A stretch of DNA of 64,000 nt from Nocardia paucivorans NBRC 100373 (lineage in GTDB: Bacteria; Actinomycetota; Actinomycetes; Mycobacteriales; Mycobacteriaceae), in the NCBI RefSeq assembly GCF_000308675.1, contig NZ_BAGE01000058.1, positions 1-64,000 of the forward strand, given 5' to 3'. The notes under the pieces were generated by a model. It was not told the DNA's origin. It made no database searches and worked only from the letters and a program-made list of their open reading frames with translations. Made by a program: the position numbers and the translations under genes. Positions 41,160 through 50,909 of the stretch are shown here, piece after piece. The first letter of the stretch is position 1; the number at the start of each line of letters is the position of its first letter.

Positions 41160-42206
41160 ATGGCCGCTCGACTCGCCCAGACGACCGGGGCACAGCACAC
41201 CGCAATCCTGGGACTTGGGGTCTACCGCCCCGCTCGCGTGGTCACCAACGACGAGGTGGCCGGTCCGATCGACTCCAGCGACGAATGGATCCGCACCCGG
41301 TCGGGGATTCGCACCCGGCGGTTCGCCGACGAGACCGAGACCATCCGCTCGATGAGCGTTGCGGCGGCCCGCGGTGCGCTGGAATCGGCCGGTATCGCCA
41401 CCGACCAGGTCGACTGCGTTATCGTCGCCACCTCCACCCATCTGCTGCTGACCCCCGCCGCGGCGCCGCGTATCGCCACCGAGCTGGGTATGAACGGCGC
41501 CGCGGCCTTCGATATCTCGGCGGGTTGCGCCGGGTTCTGTCACGCCCTGGCCATGGCGTCGGATCTCGTACGGGCGGGCACCTCCTCGCATGTACTGGTC
41601 ATCGGGGTGGAGAAGCTCACCGACACCGTCAACCCAAAGGATCGTTCCACCGCCTTCCTGTTCGCCGACGGCGCCGGCGCGGTGGTGGTGGGACCGGCGG
41701 ACGACCAGGGCATCGGCCCCACCGTATGGGGCTCGGACGGCACCCAGCACCATGCCATCCGCCAGGACAAGGACTGGCTCGAGTTCTTCGCCGAAATCGA
41801 GGAGAAGGGCCCGGATGCGGTGCGGCCCTATCTGGCGATGGAGGGCACCGCGGTATTCCGCTGGGCCGCGCATTCGCTGGAAAAGGTCTGTCGGGATGCG
41901 GTCGATCGGGCCGGACTGTCCACCGAGGACCTGAACGCCATGATTCCGCACCAGGCCAACGGCCGGATCATCGAAATCATGGCGCGCGTATTGAAGCTGC
42001 CGGAGAACTGCGTGCTGGCCAACGATATCGAGGAGACGGGCAATACCTCCGCCGCCTCGATCCCACTGGCCATGGAGGCCCTGTTGCGCACCGGCCGGTC
42101 GAAACCGGGCGATACCGCCCTGCTCATCGCCTTCGGCGCCGGGCTGTCGTGGGCGGCACAGGTGGTCACGCTGCCGGAGTTCAGTTCGTCTCGACCGCTG
42201 TCTTGA
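41160..42206 (+). CDS. fabH: Beta-ketoacyl-ACP synthase III (FabH)
   Basis: The 348-residue thiolase-fold enzyme has the catalytic triad Cys123 (SAGCAGF), His264 (IPHQAN) and Asn295 (ETGNTSAASIP). FabH condenses acyl-CoA with malonyl-ACP; in mycolate makers it links FAS-I products to FAS-II. GGAG (AGGAGACG) lies 7-8 nt upstream of the ATG. It is monocistronic and not next to other FAS-II genes. Its 3' end overlaps that of the convergent SRPBCC gene by 26 bp. A related KasIII-type function, for instance in a special lipid pathway, cannot be excluded. Confidence 0.94.
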   Translation: MAARLAQTTGAQHTAILGLGVYRPARVVTNDEVAGPIDSSDEWIRTRSGIRTRRFADETETIRSMSVAAARGALESAGIATDQVDCVIVATSTHLLLTPAAAPRIATELGMNGAAAFDISAGCAGFCHALAMASDLVRAGTSSHVLVIGVEKLTDTVNPKDRSTAFLFADGAGAVVVGPADDQGIGPTVWGSDGTQHHAIRQDKDWLEFFAEIEEKGPDAVRPYLAMEGTAVFRWAAHSLEKVCRDAVDRAGLSTEDLNAMIPHQANGRIIEIMARVLKLPENCVLANDIEETGNTSAASIPLAMEALLRTGRSKPGDTALLIAFGAGLSWAAQVVTLPEFSSSRPLS

Positions 42207-42699
42207 TCTTGGCGAGGGTCTCGTTCATTCCCCGCAACAGCGCCTCCTCGAACGCGGCCTCACCGCCGAGCACGAGGTCGATCGCCTTGCGGGAGAAGAC
42301 CGTGGTCCCGTTGGGCATATCCCGACGCTCGATCAGGCGGGTGCCGGTCTCGATGGGCTCCAGGGTGTAACTCCAGACCGATCGGTTCTGGTTGACCCGG
42401 AAGGCCAGTGCATGGTTCGGCTCGTAGCGCACGATGCGGGCCGTGGTGGGCCAGAACTTCCACCCCGCACGGTTGAGGTTGATCGTCCAGGCACCGGCCC
42501 GTGGACGGCCCACGGTGATCATCCGGACGCATTGCGGGCTGAACTCCGGCATCCGCCGCGGATCGGACACCACATCCCACACTCGCTCCGGCGGCGCGGA
42601 GATATCGATACTGGTTTCCAAGTTCTTCGGCAACGCTGCCTCCGGGTACACGAAACTGCAAGTATCGGAAAGGGTAGCGACAGGCGACGGATGGGTCAC
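42181..42699 (-). CDS. SRPBCC (polyketide cyclase/dehydrase-like) family protein
   Basis: The 172-residue protein has a START-like domain: LETSIDISAPPERVWDVVSDPRRMPEFSPQCV, then SWTINLNRAGWKF-type strands and a long C-terminal helix (FEEALLRGMNETLAKIKTAV). It should bind a hydrophobic ligand, and it is not clearly an enzyme. The conserved domain starts near residue 24; the first residues up to there may be untranslated if a later start such as the CTG/TTG near LPKNLET is used. It overlaps the fabH 3' end convergently by 26 bp. Ligand unknown. Confidence 0.82.
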   Translation of the reverse strand: MTHPSPVATLSDTCSFVYPEAALPKNLETSIDISAPPERVWDVVSDPRRMPEFSPQCVRMITVGRPRAGAWTINLNRAGWKFWPTTARIVRYEPNHALAFRVNQNRSVWSYTLEPIETGTRLIERRDMPNGTTVFSRKAIDLVLGGEAAFEEALLRGMNETLAKIKTAVETN

Positions 42700-42833
42700 G
42701 TTCCGAGTGGCCGGCTACCTCTCGAACAGATCCGACCGGCACAATGAAAACAGCACTTCACTCGGTTGTCGCGTTCTATCGCAAGCAAGACACAGTCATC
42801 GGCAAACATTCAGCAAATGTAAGGTGATGGGCC

Positions 42834-42992
42834 GTGAACCTTCGCTCGCTACTGCGCCGCCGATCCACCGACGCCCTGCCGCAGCTGCCTGTTGTCGAGC
42901 CCGAAGAGGCAGACCGAGACCGTATCGATGAGCGGCTGGAACGGCTGCTCACCCCCACCGAACTGGAACTGGTGCGCCGGCACCGCGTCTGA
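42834..42992 (+). CDS. Small hypothetical protein, 52 residues
   Basis: A GTG at 42834, with AAGGTG about 8 nt upstream, opens a 52-residue frame (MNLRSLLRRRSTDALPQLP...VRRHRV) rich in Arg, Glu and Leu, ending DERLERLLTPTELELVRRHRV. It looks helical and charged at both ends and has no membrane segment. Third-position G/C is high. It lies between the divergent SRPBCC gene and the lipoprotein gene, and is too short to judge by length. I do not recognise a family. Confidence 0.5.
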   Translation: MNLRSLLRRRSTDALPQLPVVEPEEADRDRIDERLERLLTPTELELVRRHRV

Positions 42993-43105
42993 ACCCGAAT
43001 ATCCGGTACCGCCCACTACCCGAAGTGCGGCGACGAGACCGCCCGGTACTCTGCTGCGGATGCGTCGGAGGCTCCGACGCCGCGAACCACCGGGAAAAGC
43101 ACGTG

Positions 43106-43561
43106 ATGAAGCGAATTTCTTCAGTCGTCGTCCCGGCCACCGCAGCTCTCGTATTGCTGCTGGCCGGATGCGGATCGGACGATCGGGCCGACGAAACGAA
43201 CGCTGCGCCGGCGAGCGCGGCCGCAACCTCCGAAGCGGCCGATCCCTCGCAGACCGCGCGGCCGGACGACTCGGCGGAATCGGAACCCGAATCGGAAACA
43301 CCGGTCGACACCGACGAAACGCCCACCGACCCGGGCGAAGCCGCCCCGACCACCGCCTCGGACACCACCTGCGCCCAGTTCAAGGCGCTGGATGAGGACG
43401 AACAGAAAGCGCTGATCGAGCAGATTCTCGCCGAACATCCGGAAAGCTCCTTCGTGGGTAGCCCGAATGTCGCCCTGGGCACCGCGATACTGGTCTGCAA
43501 TGCGAGCAACCTCGCCGATACACCGGTGGCCGGCGCCGCGGGCCTGATCCGGAAGAACTAG
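43106..43561 (+). CDS. Putative lipoprotein
   Basis: The 151-residue protein begins with a lipoprotein signal peptide and lipobox (LVLLLAGC, lipidated Cys22). It is followed by a low-complexity linker of about 60 residues rich in Glu, Asp, Ser, Thr and Pro, and a compact C-terminal region with two Cys (TCAQFKALDEDEQKALIEQIL ... LVCNAS) that may form a disulphide. It should be anchored at the outer face of the cytoplasmic membrane. The frame extends 27 codons upstream without similarity. It precedes the AAA ATPase gene by 28 bp on the same strand. Function unknown. Confidence 0.8.
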   Translation: MKRISSVVVPATAALVLLLAGCGSDDRADETNAAPASAAATSEAADPSQTARPDDSAESEPESETPVDTDETPTDPGEAAPTTASDTTCAQFKALDEDEQKALIEQILAEHPESSFVGSPNVALGTAILVCNASNLADTPVAGAAGLIRKN

Positions 43562-43589
43562 CGGCGCACCCCGGGCGGATCCGGGCAGA

Positions 43590-45848
43590 ATGGTCACGAT
43601 GGCTGAACTGGCATTGACCGCCCGCTTGAACCCCTCCGCCGCCGATGCGCGGCGCGGCGTGATCCGGCTGCATCCGGAAGTACTGGCCGCGCTCGGAATG
43701 CGCGAATGGGATGGGGTGACCCTCGTGGGATCACGGCGCACGGCCGCGGTCGCCGGGCGGGCGCCGAAAGGAACACCCCCCGGGACGGTCCTGCTCGACG
43801 ACGTGACACTGTCCAATGCCGGGCTGCGGGAGAACGCGACCGTGATGGTGTCCCCCGCGACCGTCCACGGGGCCAAACGCGTCGTAGTGAGCGGATCGCG
43901 GCACGCCACCCACTCCATTCCGGCCGCGACCCTGCGCCAGGCTCTGCTCGGCAAGGTGGTGACCGTCGGCGACACCGTATCGCTGCTCCCCCGCGATCTC
44001 GGCCCTGATATTCCGAGCTCGGCTGCGAGCCAGGCACTGTCCCGGGCATTCGGTATCGCCTGGACGTCCGAGCTGATCACCGTGGTCACCATCGACCCCG
44101 CGGGCGGGCCGGTGAGCATCCAGCCGAATACCGCTGTCGAATGGAGCATGGGGGCGGCTGCCGAGGCGACCATGCCCGACGACGGCACGGGGGTGACCGC
44201 GCGACGAGCGACCCCGGCCGGCCCCGAGGGCAACGGTGTATACGAATCCCTCTCGGCGCCAACGGTATCGACGCCGCCGCCCCCGCCGCCCCCGATCTCG
44301 GTGGACGATCTGATCGGGGTACATGCCCAGGCGGACAAACTTCGCGAATGGCTCGGGCTGGCCCTCGACGAACCAGAACTGTTGAAAACCCTCGGCGCCT
44401 CACCGCATCTGGGGATTCTCATCACCGGTCCGGCCGGAGTCGGCAAGGCCACCCTCGCGCGAGCGGCCGCGGCACCGCGGCGCATTGTCGAATTGGACGG
44501 CCCCTCCGTCGGGGCCGCCGAGGGTGGAGCCCGGCTGCGTGAGGTCGCCGCGGCGGTCGCCCGGATCGGCGACGGGCAGGGCGGAATTCTGCTCATCACC
44601 GATATCGACGCGTTGCTGCCCGATCCGGCCGAACCCGTGGCCACGCTCATCCTGGACCAACTGCGCGCGGCGGTGGCCAAACCGTGTGTCGCATTACTGG
44701 CCACCACCGCCCATCCCACCGCGGTGGACCCACGGTTGCGCGCCCCCGATCTGTGCGATCGGGAACTGGCACTACCCCTACCGAACGCGGCGGTGCGCAA
44801 AACGCTGTTGGAGCAGTTGCTGCGCAAGGTCCCGACCGGTGAGCTGAAGGTGGACCGGATCGCGGCAGCCACCCCTGGCTTCGTGGTGTCGGATCTGGCG
44901 GCGCTGTGCCGGGAAGCGGCATTGCGGGCGGCCTCGCGGGCCAGTCGGGAAAAAACCGATCCGATACTGACCCAGGAGGATCTGACCGGCGCGCTCGAGG
45001 TGATCCGACCGCTGTCCCGGTCGGGCACCGAGGAACTGGCCATCGGCAGTCTCGGGCTCGACGATGTCGGCGATATGGCCGAAACCAAACAGGCGCTCAC
45101 CGAAACCGTGCTGTGGCCGCTGCGACATCCCGATTCGTTCGCCCGGCTCGGTATCGAACCGCCCCGAGGTGTGCTGCTGTACGGTCCACCCGGTTGCGGT
45201 AAGACCTTCCTGGTCCGAGCCCTGGCCGGCAGTGGGCAGCTCAGTGTGCACGCGGTGAAGGGCGCCGAGCTGATGGACAAATGGGTCGGCTCCTCCGAAC
45301 GCGCGGTGCGGGAGCTGTTCCAGCGGGCCCGCGACTCGGCGCCCTCGCTGATCTTCCTGGACGAGGTGGACGCGCTGGCGGCCCGGCGGGGCCAGAGCTC
45401 CGATTCCGGCGTGGGCGACCGGGTGGTCGCCGCGCTGCTCACCGAACTCGACGGGGTGGAGCCGCTGCGCGATGTGGTGGTGCTCGCCGCCACCAATCGA
45501 CCGGAACTCATCGATCCGGCGCTGTTGCGGCCCGGCCGATTGGAACGGCTGGTCTTCGTTCCGCCACCGGACGCCGCGGCCCGACTGGCCATTCTGCGTA
45601 CCGCGGCCCGCTCGGTCCCGCTGGCCGACGGGGTGAACCTGCCGGCTCTGGCCGAGGAATTGGACGGATACTCGGCCGCCGACTGTGCCGCGCTGTTGCG
45701 CGAGTCCGCGCTCTCCGCCATGCGGCGTGATGTGAACGCGGCCGACATCACAGCGGACGATATCGCTGCCGCCCGTAAGGCGGTGCGCCCCTCGCTGGAC
45801 CCGGAGCAGGTGGAGTCCCTGCGCCGCTACGCCGAAAACCGCAGCTGA
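43590..45848 (+). CDS. CDC48-family AAA ATPase (Rv0435c-like)
   Basis: The 752-residue protein has an N-terminal CDC48-like domain (residues 1-180), a Pro-rich linker (TPPPPPPPIS) and two AAA domains. D1 has a Walker A GPAGVGKAT (280-288) but its Walker B reads LLITDID (334-340), with Thr337-Asp338 in place of Asp-Glu, so it should not hydrolyse ATP well. D2 has Walker A GPPGCGKT (532-539), Walker B IFLDE (Asp591, Glu592) and the arginine finger region RPGRLERLV. It probably uses D2 to unfold proteins or remodel complexes. By family and position it matches Rv0435c. The ATG at 43599 is a possible alternative start. Confidence 0.92.
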   Translation: MVTMAELALTARLNPSAADARRGVIRLHPEVLAALGMREWDGVTLVGSRRTAAVAGRAPKGTPPGTVLLDDVTLSNAGLRENATVMVSPATVHGAKRVVVSGSRHATHSIPAATLRQALLGKVVTVGDTVSLLPRDLGPDIPSSAASQALSRAFGIAWTSELITVVTIDPAGGPVSIQPNTAVEWSMGAAAEATMPDDGTGVTARRATPAGPEGNGVYESLSAPTVSTPPPPPPPISVDDLIGVHAQADKLREWLGLALDEPELLKTLGASPHLGILITGPAGVGKATLARAAAAPRRIVELDGPSVGAAEGGARLREVAAAVARIGDGQGGILLITDIDALLPDPAEPVATLILDQLRAAVAKPCVALLATTAHPTAVDPRLRAPDLCDRELALPLPNAAVRKTLLEQLLRKVPTGELKVDRIAAATPGFVVSDLAALCREAALRAASRASREKTDPILTQEDLTGALEVIRPLSRSGTEELAIGSLGLDDVGDMAETKQALTETVLWPLRHPDSFARLGIEPPRGVLLYGPPGCGKTFLVRALAGSGQLSVHAVKGAELMDKWVGSSERAVRELFQRARDSAPSLIFLDEVDALAARRGQSSDSGVGDRVVAALLTELDGVEPLRDVVVLAATNRPELIDPALLRPGRLERLVFVPPPDAAARLAILRTAARSVPLADGVNLPALAEELDGYSAADCAALLRESALSAMRRDVNAADITADDIAAARKAVRPSLDPEQVESLRRYAENRS

Positions 45849-46030
45849 GAGGTACCGTCGGTCGACACCCGCCATGCCATTACCCGCCGGCCGGTGATGC
45901 ATGCTGCCCGGTTACTATGCCCATCCCCACATCCTTTTTCCCGGGCCAACCCGACGACAGCACATAGGATTGTAGGAAAAAGCCGAAGAAAACCGCACCA
46001 CCCCGCCATATCGAACAGACGGAGTGAAGT

Positions 46031-48847
46031 TTGCTCGCCATCCTGCTCGCCCATGCCCTGGCCGCGATGGCTGCTCCGTACGGGGTGCGGGCGCTGGGGC
46101 GGAATGTCTTCTTCCCGCTGGCACTGGTGCCATTGGGCGGGCTGGCCTGGGTGGTCGCGCACTGGAACGAAACACACAGTGTGCAGTTGGCCTGGGCACC
46201 GGCCATCCAATTGGACCTCGATCTGCGATTCGACTCGTTGGCGGGTCTCATGAGTGCGCTGATACTCGGTATCGGCGCACTCGTGCTGATCTATTGCGCC
46301 CGCTACTTCGACGACGACGAACCCCGGCTCGGCGCGTTCGCAGGGCAGCTGGTTGCCTTCTCCGGAGCCATGTTCGGCCTGGTGACCAGCGACAACATGT
46401 TGTTGCTGTACATCTTCTGGGAAGCGACAACGGTCCTGTCCTTCCTTTTGGTGGGGCACAATTCCGAGCGCCTCGACAGCCGCCGGGCAGCCATCGAGGC
46501 GTTACTGGTGACCGCCGCGGGCGGGTTGGCCATGCTGACCGGCATCGTGATACTCGGACAGGTCGGCGGTAGCTATCTGCTATCGGATCTGTTGGCGGCC
46601 GAACAGCGGCCGAGCGGGGTGGCGGTGCATATCGCGGTGGCGCTGATCCTGGTCGGCGCGCTGAGCAAATCCGCCATCGTCCCGCTACATTTCTGGTTAC
46701 CCGGCGCCATGGCCGCGCCCACCCCGGTCAGCGCGTATCTGCACGCCGCCGCCATGGTGAAGGCGGGTGTATATCTCGTGGCCCGGCTGGCCCCGACCTT
46801 CGCCGAGGACCCGGTATGGCATCCGCTGATCCTGACTCTCGGTCTGGTGTCGATGGTGCTGGCCGGTCTGCGCGCCATGCAGGTCTCCGATCTGAAACTG
46901 GTGCTCGCCTTCGGCACGGTGAGCCAGCTGGGGTTCCTGATCCTGTTGGTGGGTATCGGCACCCCCGACGCCGCCCTCGCCGGAGTCGCGATGATCGTGG
47001 CGCACGCCCTGTTCAAGGCGTGCCTGTTCCTGGTCGTCGGCATTATCGATCACGGGGCGGGGACCCGTGATCTGCGCGAACTCAGCGGCCTGGGCCGGCG
47101 CGCACCGCTGTTGTGTGGGGTGGCGACGCTCGCCGCGCTGAGTATGGCCGGCATCCCACCGCTGTGGGGGTTCGTGGCCAAGGAGAGCGCATTGGGCGCG
47201 GTTCTCCATGCCGAAACATTGACCTTCTCGGTGCGGACCCTGCTGTGCGCGGGCGTGGTGTTCGGTTCCATGCTGACCGTCGCCTACAGCGCCCGATTCA
47301 TCTGGGGAGCGTTCGCCACCAAACGCGCCACCACCGAGACGGCCGGGGCACATGACACCCGCGCGCTGTCCTGGCACCCCCCGGGAGCCTGGTTGCTCGC
47401 CCCACCCGCGCTGCTGGCCGTGGCGAGCCTCGGCGCCGGCCTCGCCGCACCGTGGATGGACCGATTGCTGCGCCCGTACACGACGTTGCTGCCGGGCGTA
47501 CCGGCCGAGGCGGTGGCGCTGTGGCACGGTTTCACCGGGCCGCTCGCGCTCAGCATGGTCGTCATCGCCGTCGGCGCCGCCCTGTTCGCGGCCCGCGGAC
47601 TCTTCGGCGAATCCTCGACCCTGCTGGGCAATGCCGACCGCGCCTACGACGCCGTTCTGCACGCCATGGACCGGGTATCGATGCGCCTGACCGGTTCGGT
47701 GCAACGTGGGTCGCTACCGCTCAATCTGTCGGTCATCCTCGGTGTCCTGGTGATTCTGCCCTCCGTCGTATTGGCGCTGGGCACCCGGACCGGGGTGCAG
47801 TTGCGGCTGTGGGACTCCCCACTGCAAGCGGTGATCGGGGCGGTCATGATCGCCATGGCGGGCGCGGCGACCGTCCTGCGCAACCGCCTGGCCAGTGTGC
47901 TGGTGGTCGGGGTCACCGGCTACGGCTGCGGGGTGATCTTCGCCCTGCACGGCGCACCGGACCTGGCCTTGACCCAATTCCTGGTGGAGACGCTCACCCT
48001 GGTTGTGTTCGTCCTGGTCCTGCGGGCCTTCCCGGCCGAGATCGGCCCCGAGCGACAGACCGGGTTCCACTTTCGCCGGGCCATGCCGGCGATTGTCGTC
48101 GGTATCGCGGTGCCGGTCCTCGGCGCCTTCGCCTTCGCCGCCCGCGACACCGAACCGATCTGGCACCGTATCCCCACCGCAGCCTACGAATACGGTGGCG
48201 GGAAGAACGCGGTCAACGTATTGCTGGTGGATATCCGCGCCTGGGACACCCTCGGCGAGATCTCGGTCCTGGTCGTGGCGGCGACCGGGGTGGCGTCACT
48301 GGTGTTCCGCAGCCGCCGCTTCGGGATACCGCCCCGGGCCACCGACGCCCCGGGCTATCGGCCGGATCTGGTGAGCTGGCTGCCCGCGGGCCGCTTGGTG
48401 GACCGGCGAGAGCGATCGATGGTCCTGCAGATCAGCACCCGATTGCTGTTTCCCACCATGATGGTGCTTTCGGTGTACTTCTTCTTCTCCGGCCACAACG
48501 CCCCGGGCGGTGGTTTCGCGGGCGGGCTCACTGCCGGCCTGGCGCTGGTGCTGCGTTACCTCGCGGGCGGGCGATACGAATTGGGCGAAACCCTGCCGGT
48601 GGATGCCGGGCATCTGCTCGGCGCCGGCCTCGCCCTGGCCGCGGGCACCGCCACCGTATCGCTGTTGCTGGGCGCACCACCGCTGTCGTCGGCAATTCTG
48701 GAGGTGACGCTGCCGCTGCTCGGCCACATCAAGCTGGTGACCTCACTGTTCTTCGATCTGGGCGTGTACCTGATCGTGGTGGGGTTGGTACTGGACATAT
48801 TGCGCAGTCTCGGTGCGCGTCTCGATCACGAACTGTCCGCCTCATGA
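46031..48847 (+). CDS. mrpA: Multisubunit Na+/H+ antiporter subunit A fused to B (MrpAB)
   Basis: The 938-residue, almost wholly membrane protein is related to NADH dehydrogenase subunit L and starts with a TTG (46031), with GGAG upstream. Typical segments are PGAMAAPTPVSAYLHAAAMVKAGVYLVARL and HALFKACLFLVVGIIDH. From about residue 790 the sequence (MVLQISTRLLFPTMMVLSVYFFFSGHNAPGGGFAGGL) is an MrpB domain, so subunits A and B are joined in one chain, as in several actinobacteria. The complex exchanges cytoplasmic Na+ or other cations for protons. The gene opens the operon mrpA(B)CDEFG. Confidence 0.95.
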   Translation: MLAILLAHALAAMAAPYGVRALGRNVFFPLALVPLGGLAWVVAHWNETHSVQLAWAPAIQLDLDLRFDSLAGLMSALILGIGALVLIYCARYFDDDEPRLGAFAGQLVAFSGAMFGLVTSDNMLLLYIFWEATTVLSFLLVGHNSERLDSRRAAIEALLVTAAGGLAMLTGIVILGQVGGSYLLSDLLAAEQRPSGVAVHIAVALILVGALSKSAIVPLHFWLPGAMAAPTPVSAYLHAAAMVKAGVYLVARLAPTFAEDPVWHPLILTLGLVSMVLAGLRAMQVSDLKLVLAFGTVSQLGFLILLVGIGTPDAALAGVAMIVAHALFKACLFLVVGIIDHGAGTRDLRELSGLGRRAPLLCGVATLAALSMAGIPPLWGFVAKESALGAVLHAETLTFSVRTLLCAGVVFGSMLTVAYSARFIWGAFATKRATTETAGAHDTRALSWHPPGAWLLAPPALLAVASLGAGLAAPWMDRLLRPYTTLLPGVPAEAVALWHGFTGPLALSMVVIAVGAALFAARGLFGESSTLLGNADRAYDAVLHAMDRVSMRLTGSVQRGSLPLNLSVILGVLVILPSVVLALGTRTGVQLRLWDSPLQAVIGAVMIAMAGAATVLRNRLASVLVVGVTGYGCGVIFALHGAPDLALTQFLVETLTLVVFVLVLRAFPAEIGPERQTGFHFRRAMPAIVVGIAVPVLGAFAFAARDTEPIWHRIPTAAYEYGGGKNAVNVLLVDIRAWDTLGEISVLVVAATGVASLVFRSRRFGIPPRATDAPGYRPDLVSWLPAGRLVDRRERSMVLQISTRLLFPTMMVLSVYFFFSGHNAPGGGFAGGLTAGLALVLRYLAGGRYELGETLPVDAGHLLGAGLALAAGTATVSLLLGAPPLSSAILEVTLPLLGHIKLVTSLFFDLGVYLIVVGLVLDILRSLGARLDHELSAS

Positions 48848-48899
48848 TCGATCGACACCCGCGGCGAACAGATCACGCGAGTACGGAGGGCAGCCGAAC

Positions 48900-49301
48900 A
48901 TGATCCACGAAGCGGGCAGCGTGAACCTGACCCTGTTGATCGTCATCGGTGTGCTGGTGGCGTGCGGGGTGTATCTGCTGCTGGAGCGGACCGTATCGAA
49001 GATGCTGCTCGGCATTCTCCTGATCGGCAACGCGGTCAACCTACTGATCCTGACCATGGGCGGCGGTGCGGGGAAACCGCCGATCAAGGGCGCCCCGGGC
49101 GGGACCGAGTATTCCGAGATGGCCGATCCGTTGGCCCAGGCCCTGATCCTGACCGCGATCGTGATCACCATGGGCGTGGCGGCATTCGTGCTCGCCCTCG
49201 CCTATCGCTTCTACATTCTGACCACCAGCGAGCAGATGGGGACCGAATCGGAGGAGGCCGAAACGGCTACTCGACGCGAGCAGGAGGACCCCGAGCAGTG
49301 A
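48900..49301 (+). CDS. mrpC: Mrp antiporter subunit C
   Basis: The 133-residue protein resembles NuoK/MrpC, with three membrane helices (LTLLIVIGVLVACGVYLLL, MLLGILLIGNAVNLLIL, ALILTAIVITMGVAAFVLAL). It is a structural part of the Mrp complex. The ATG at 48900 follows GGAGGG. The stop overlaps the mrpD start codon (GTGA). The hydrophilic C-terminal tail has a Glu-rich end. Confidence 0.94.
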   Translation: MIHEAGSVNLTLLIVIGVLVACGVYLLLERTVSKMLLGILLIGNAVNLLILTMGGGAGKPPIKGAPGGTEYSEMADPLAQALILTAIVITMGVAAFVLALAYRFYILTTSEQMGTESEEAETATRREQEDPEQ

Positions 49302-50893
49302 GCCCGCCGCACAACCTGATCGTCTGGACGGCACCCCTACCGGTGCTGATTCCGCTGCTGGCCGCAGCGGCCACGCTGGTATTCGCCCGTCGACCGCGCA
49401 CTCAACGCCTGGTGGCCCTGATCTCGCTCGGTCTCCTGGTCGCCGTATGCGGCCTGCTGCTGTACACGGCCGACCGGGACGGCACCACCGCCATCCAGGT
49501 GGGCGGTTGGGAAACGCCGATCGGGATCACCATCGTGGTGGACCGACTGTCGGCCACCATGCTGGTGGTGTCGTCGATCGTGCTGCTCGCGGTGGCCGTC
49601 TACGGCGCGGGCCAGAACATCCGCGATCAGGCCGCCCACCAACCCACCTCCATCTTCTGGCCCACCTATCTGGTGCTCAGCGCCGGTGTATCGATGGCGT
49701 TCCTGGCCGGTGACCTGTTCAACCTGTTCGTCGGCTTCGAAATCCTGCTGGTGGCGTCGTTCGTCCTGCTCACGCTGGGCGCGGCCGCGGAACGTATCCG
49801 GGCGGGTGTGGCGTATGTGGTGGTCTCCATGGTGGCGTCGCTGATCTTCCTCATCGGCATTGCCGTCGTCTACGGCGCGACCGGCACCCTGAATCTGGCC
49901 CATCTGGCGCTGCGAATGGCGAACCTGCCGGACGGGGTGCGCTACGCGTCGTACGGGGTGCTGCTGGTGGCGTTCGGGATCAAGGCGGCGGTCTTCCCGC
50001 TGTCGAACTGGCTGCCTGCCTCCTACCCGACCGCCCCCGCCCCCGTGACCGCGGTTTTCGCCGGGTTGCTCACCAAGGTCGGTGTCTACGCCATCATTCG
50101 CACCTATACCTTGTTCTTCCCGGACGGAGGATTCGGCGCCCTGCTGCTCGTGGCCGGACTGCTGACCATGCTGTTGGGTGTTTTCGGCGCGCTGGCGCAG
50201 AACGATATCCGCCGTCTGCTGTCGTTCACCCTGGTCAGCCATATCGGCTACATGATGTTCGGGGCGGGGCTCACGGGAGCGGCCGGGTTGTCCGGCGCGG
50301 TGTACTACGTGGTGCACCACATTCTGGTGCAGACCACGCTTTTCATGGTGGTCGGCATCATCGAGCGACAGGCCGGTTCGGCATCGTTGCGGCGGGTCGG
50401 CGGCCTGGCCCTGGTCAGTCCGGCACTGGGGTTGCTCTTCCTGGTGCCGGCGCTGAACCTCGGTGGTATCCCGCCGTTCTCCGGATTCATCGGCAAGGTC
50501 GCATTGTTGCAGGCCGGGGCGCAGAACGGCAGCGTACTGGCCTGGGTGCTGGTGGGAGGCTCGGTGCTGACCAGTCTGCTCACGCTGTATGTGATGGCCC
50601 GGGTGTGGAGCAAAGCGTTCTGGCGGCCACGAGAACAGGCACCGGAAGGCCATCTGGCGGCGGCCACCCTGCCATCCCTGATGGAGAACAGCACGGACAT
50701 GCTCTACGACGAGCGCGCCGATCCCGGCAGACTACCGACGCTGATGGTGTTGCCGACGGCCGCGCTGGTCGCGGTGGCGCTCGCATTGACCGTGTGGGCC
50801 GGGCCGATACTCGGCATCACCGATCGGGCCGCCGCGGATCTGCGCGATCGCGGCCCGTATATCGGCGCCGTACTCGGTGGGGATCCCCGATGA
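49298..50893 (+). CDS. mrpD: Mrp antiporter subunit D
   Basis: The 531-residue protein belongs to the NuoN/NuoM-like proton-translocating subunits with about 14 helices. Characteristic segments are FGIKAAVFPLSNWLPASYPTAPAPVTAVFAGLLTKVGVYAIIR, containing the conserved Lys and Pro residues, and LGGIPPFSGFIGK. It is believed to form the main ion path together with MrpA. The GTG start at 49298 overlaps the mrpC stop and has AGGAGGA 9 nt upstream. The C-terminal hydrophilic region is not family-specific. Confidence 0.95.
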   Translation: MSPPHNLIVWTAPLPVLIPLLAAAATLVFARRPRTQRLVALISLGLLVAVCGLLLYTADRDGTTAIQVGGWETPIGITIVVDRLSATMLVVSSIVLLAVAVYGAGQNIRDQAAHQPTSIFWPTYLVLSAGVSMAFLAGDLFNLFVGFEILLVASFVLLTLGAAAERIRAGVAYVVVSMVASLIFLIGIAVVYGATGTLNLAHLALRMANLPDGVRYASYGVLLVAFGIKAAVFPLSNWLPASYPTAPAPVTAVFAGLLTKVGVYAIIRTYTLFFPDGGFGALLLVAGLLTMLLGVFGALAQNDIRRLLSFTLVSHIGYMMFGAGLTGAAGLSGAVYYVVHHILVQTTLFMVVGIIERQAGSASLRRVGGLALVSPALGLLFLVPALNLGGIPPFSGFIGKVALLQAGAQNGSVLAWVLVGGSVLTSLLTLYVMARVWSKAFWRPREQAPEGHLAAATLPSLMENSTDMLYDERADPGRLPTLMVLPTAALVAVALALTVWAGPILGITDRAAADLRDRGPYIGAVLGGDPR

Positions 50894-50909
50894 ACCCGAG
50901 GAGCCGGCG

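Noticed and set aside
43121..45751. 876-codon minus-strand open frame
   Set aside because: It is antisense to the AAA ATPase gene and consists of Ser/Arg/Ala-rich low-complexity sequence. Long shadow frames are normal in high-GC DNA.
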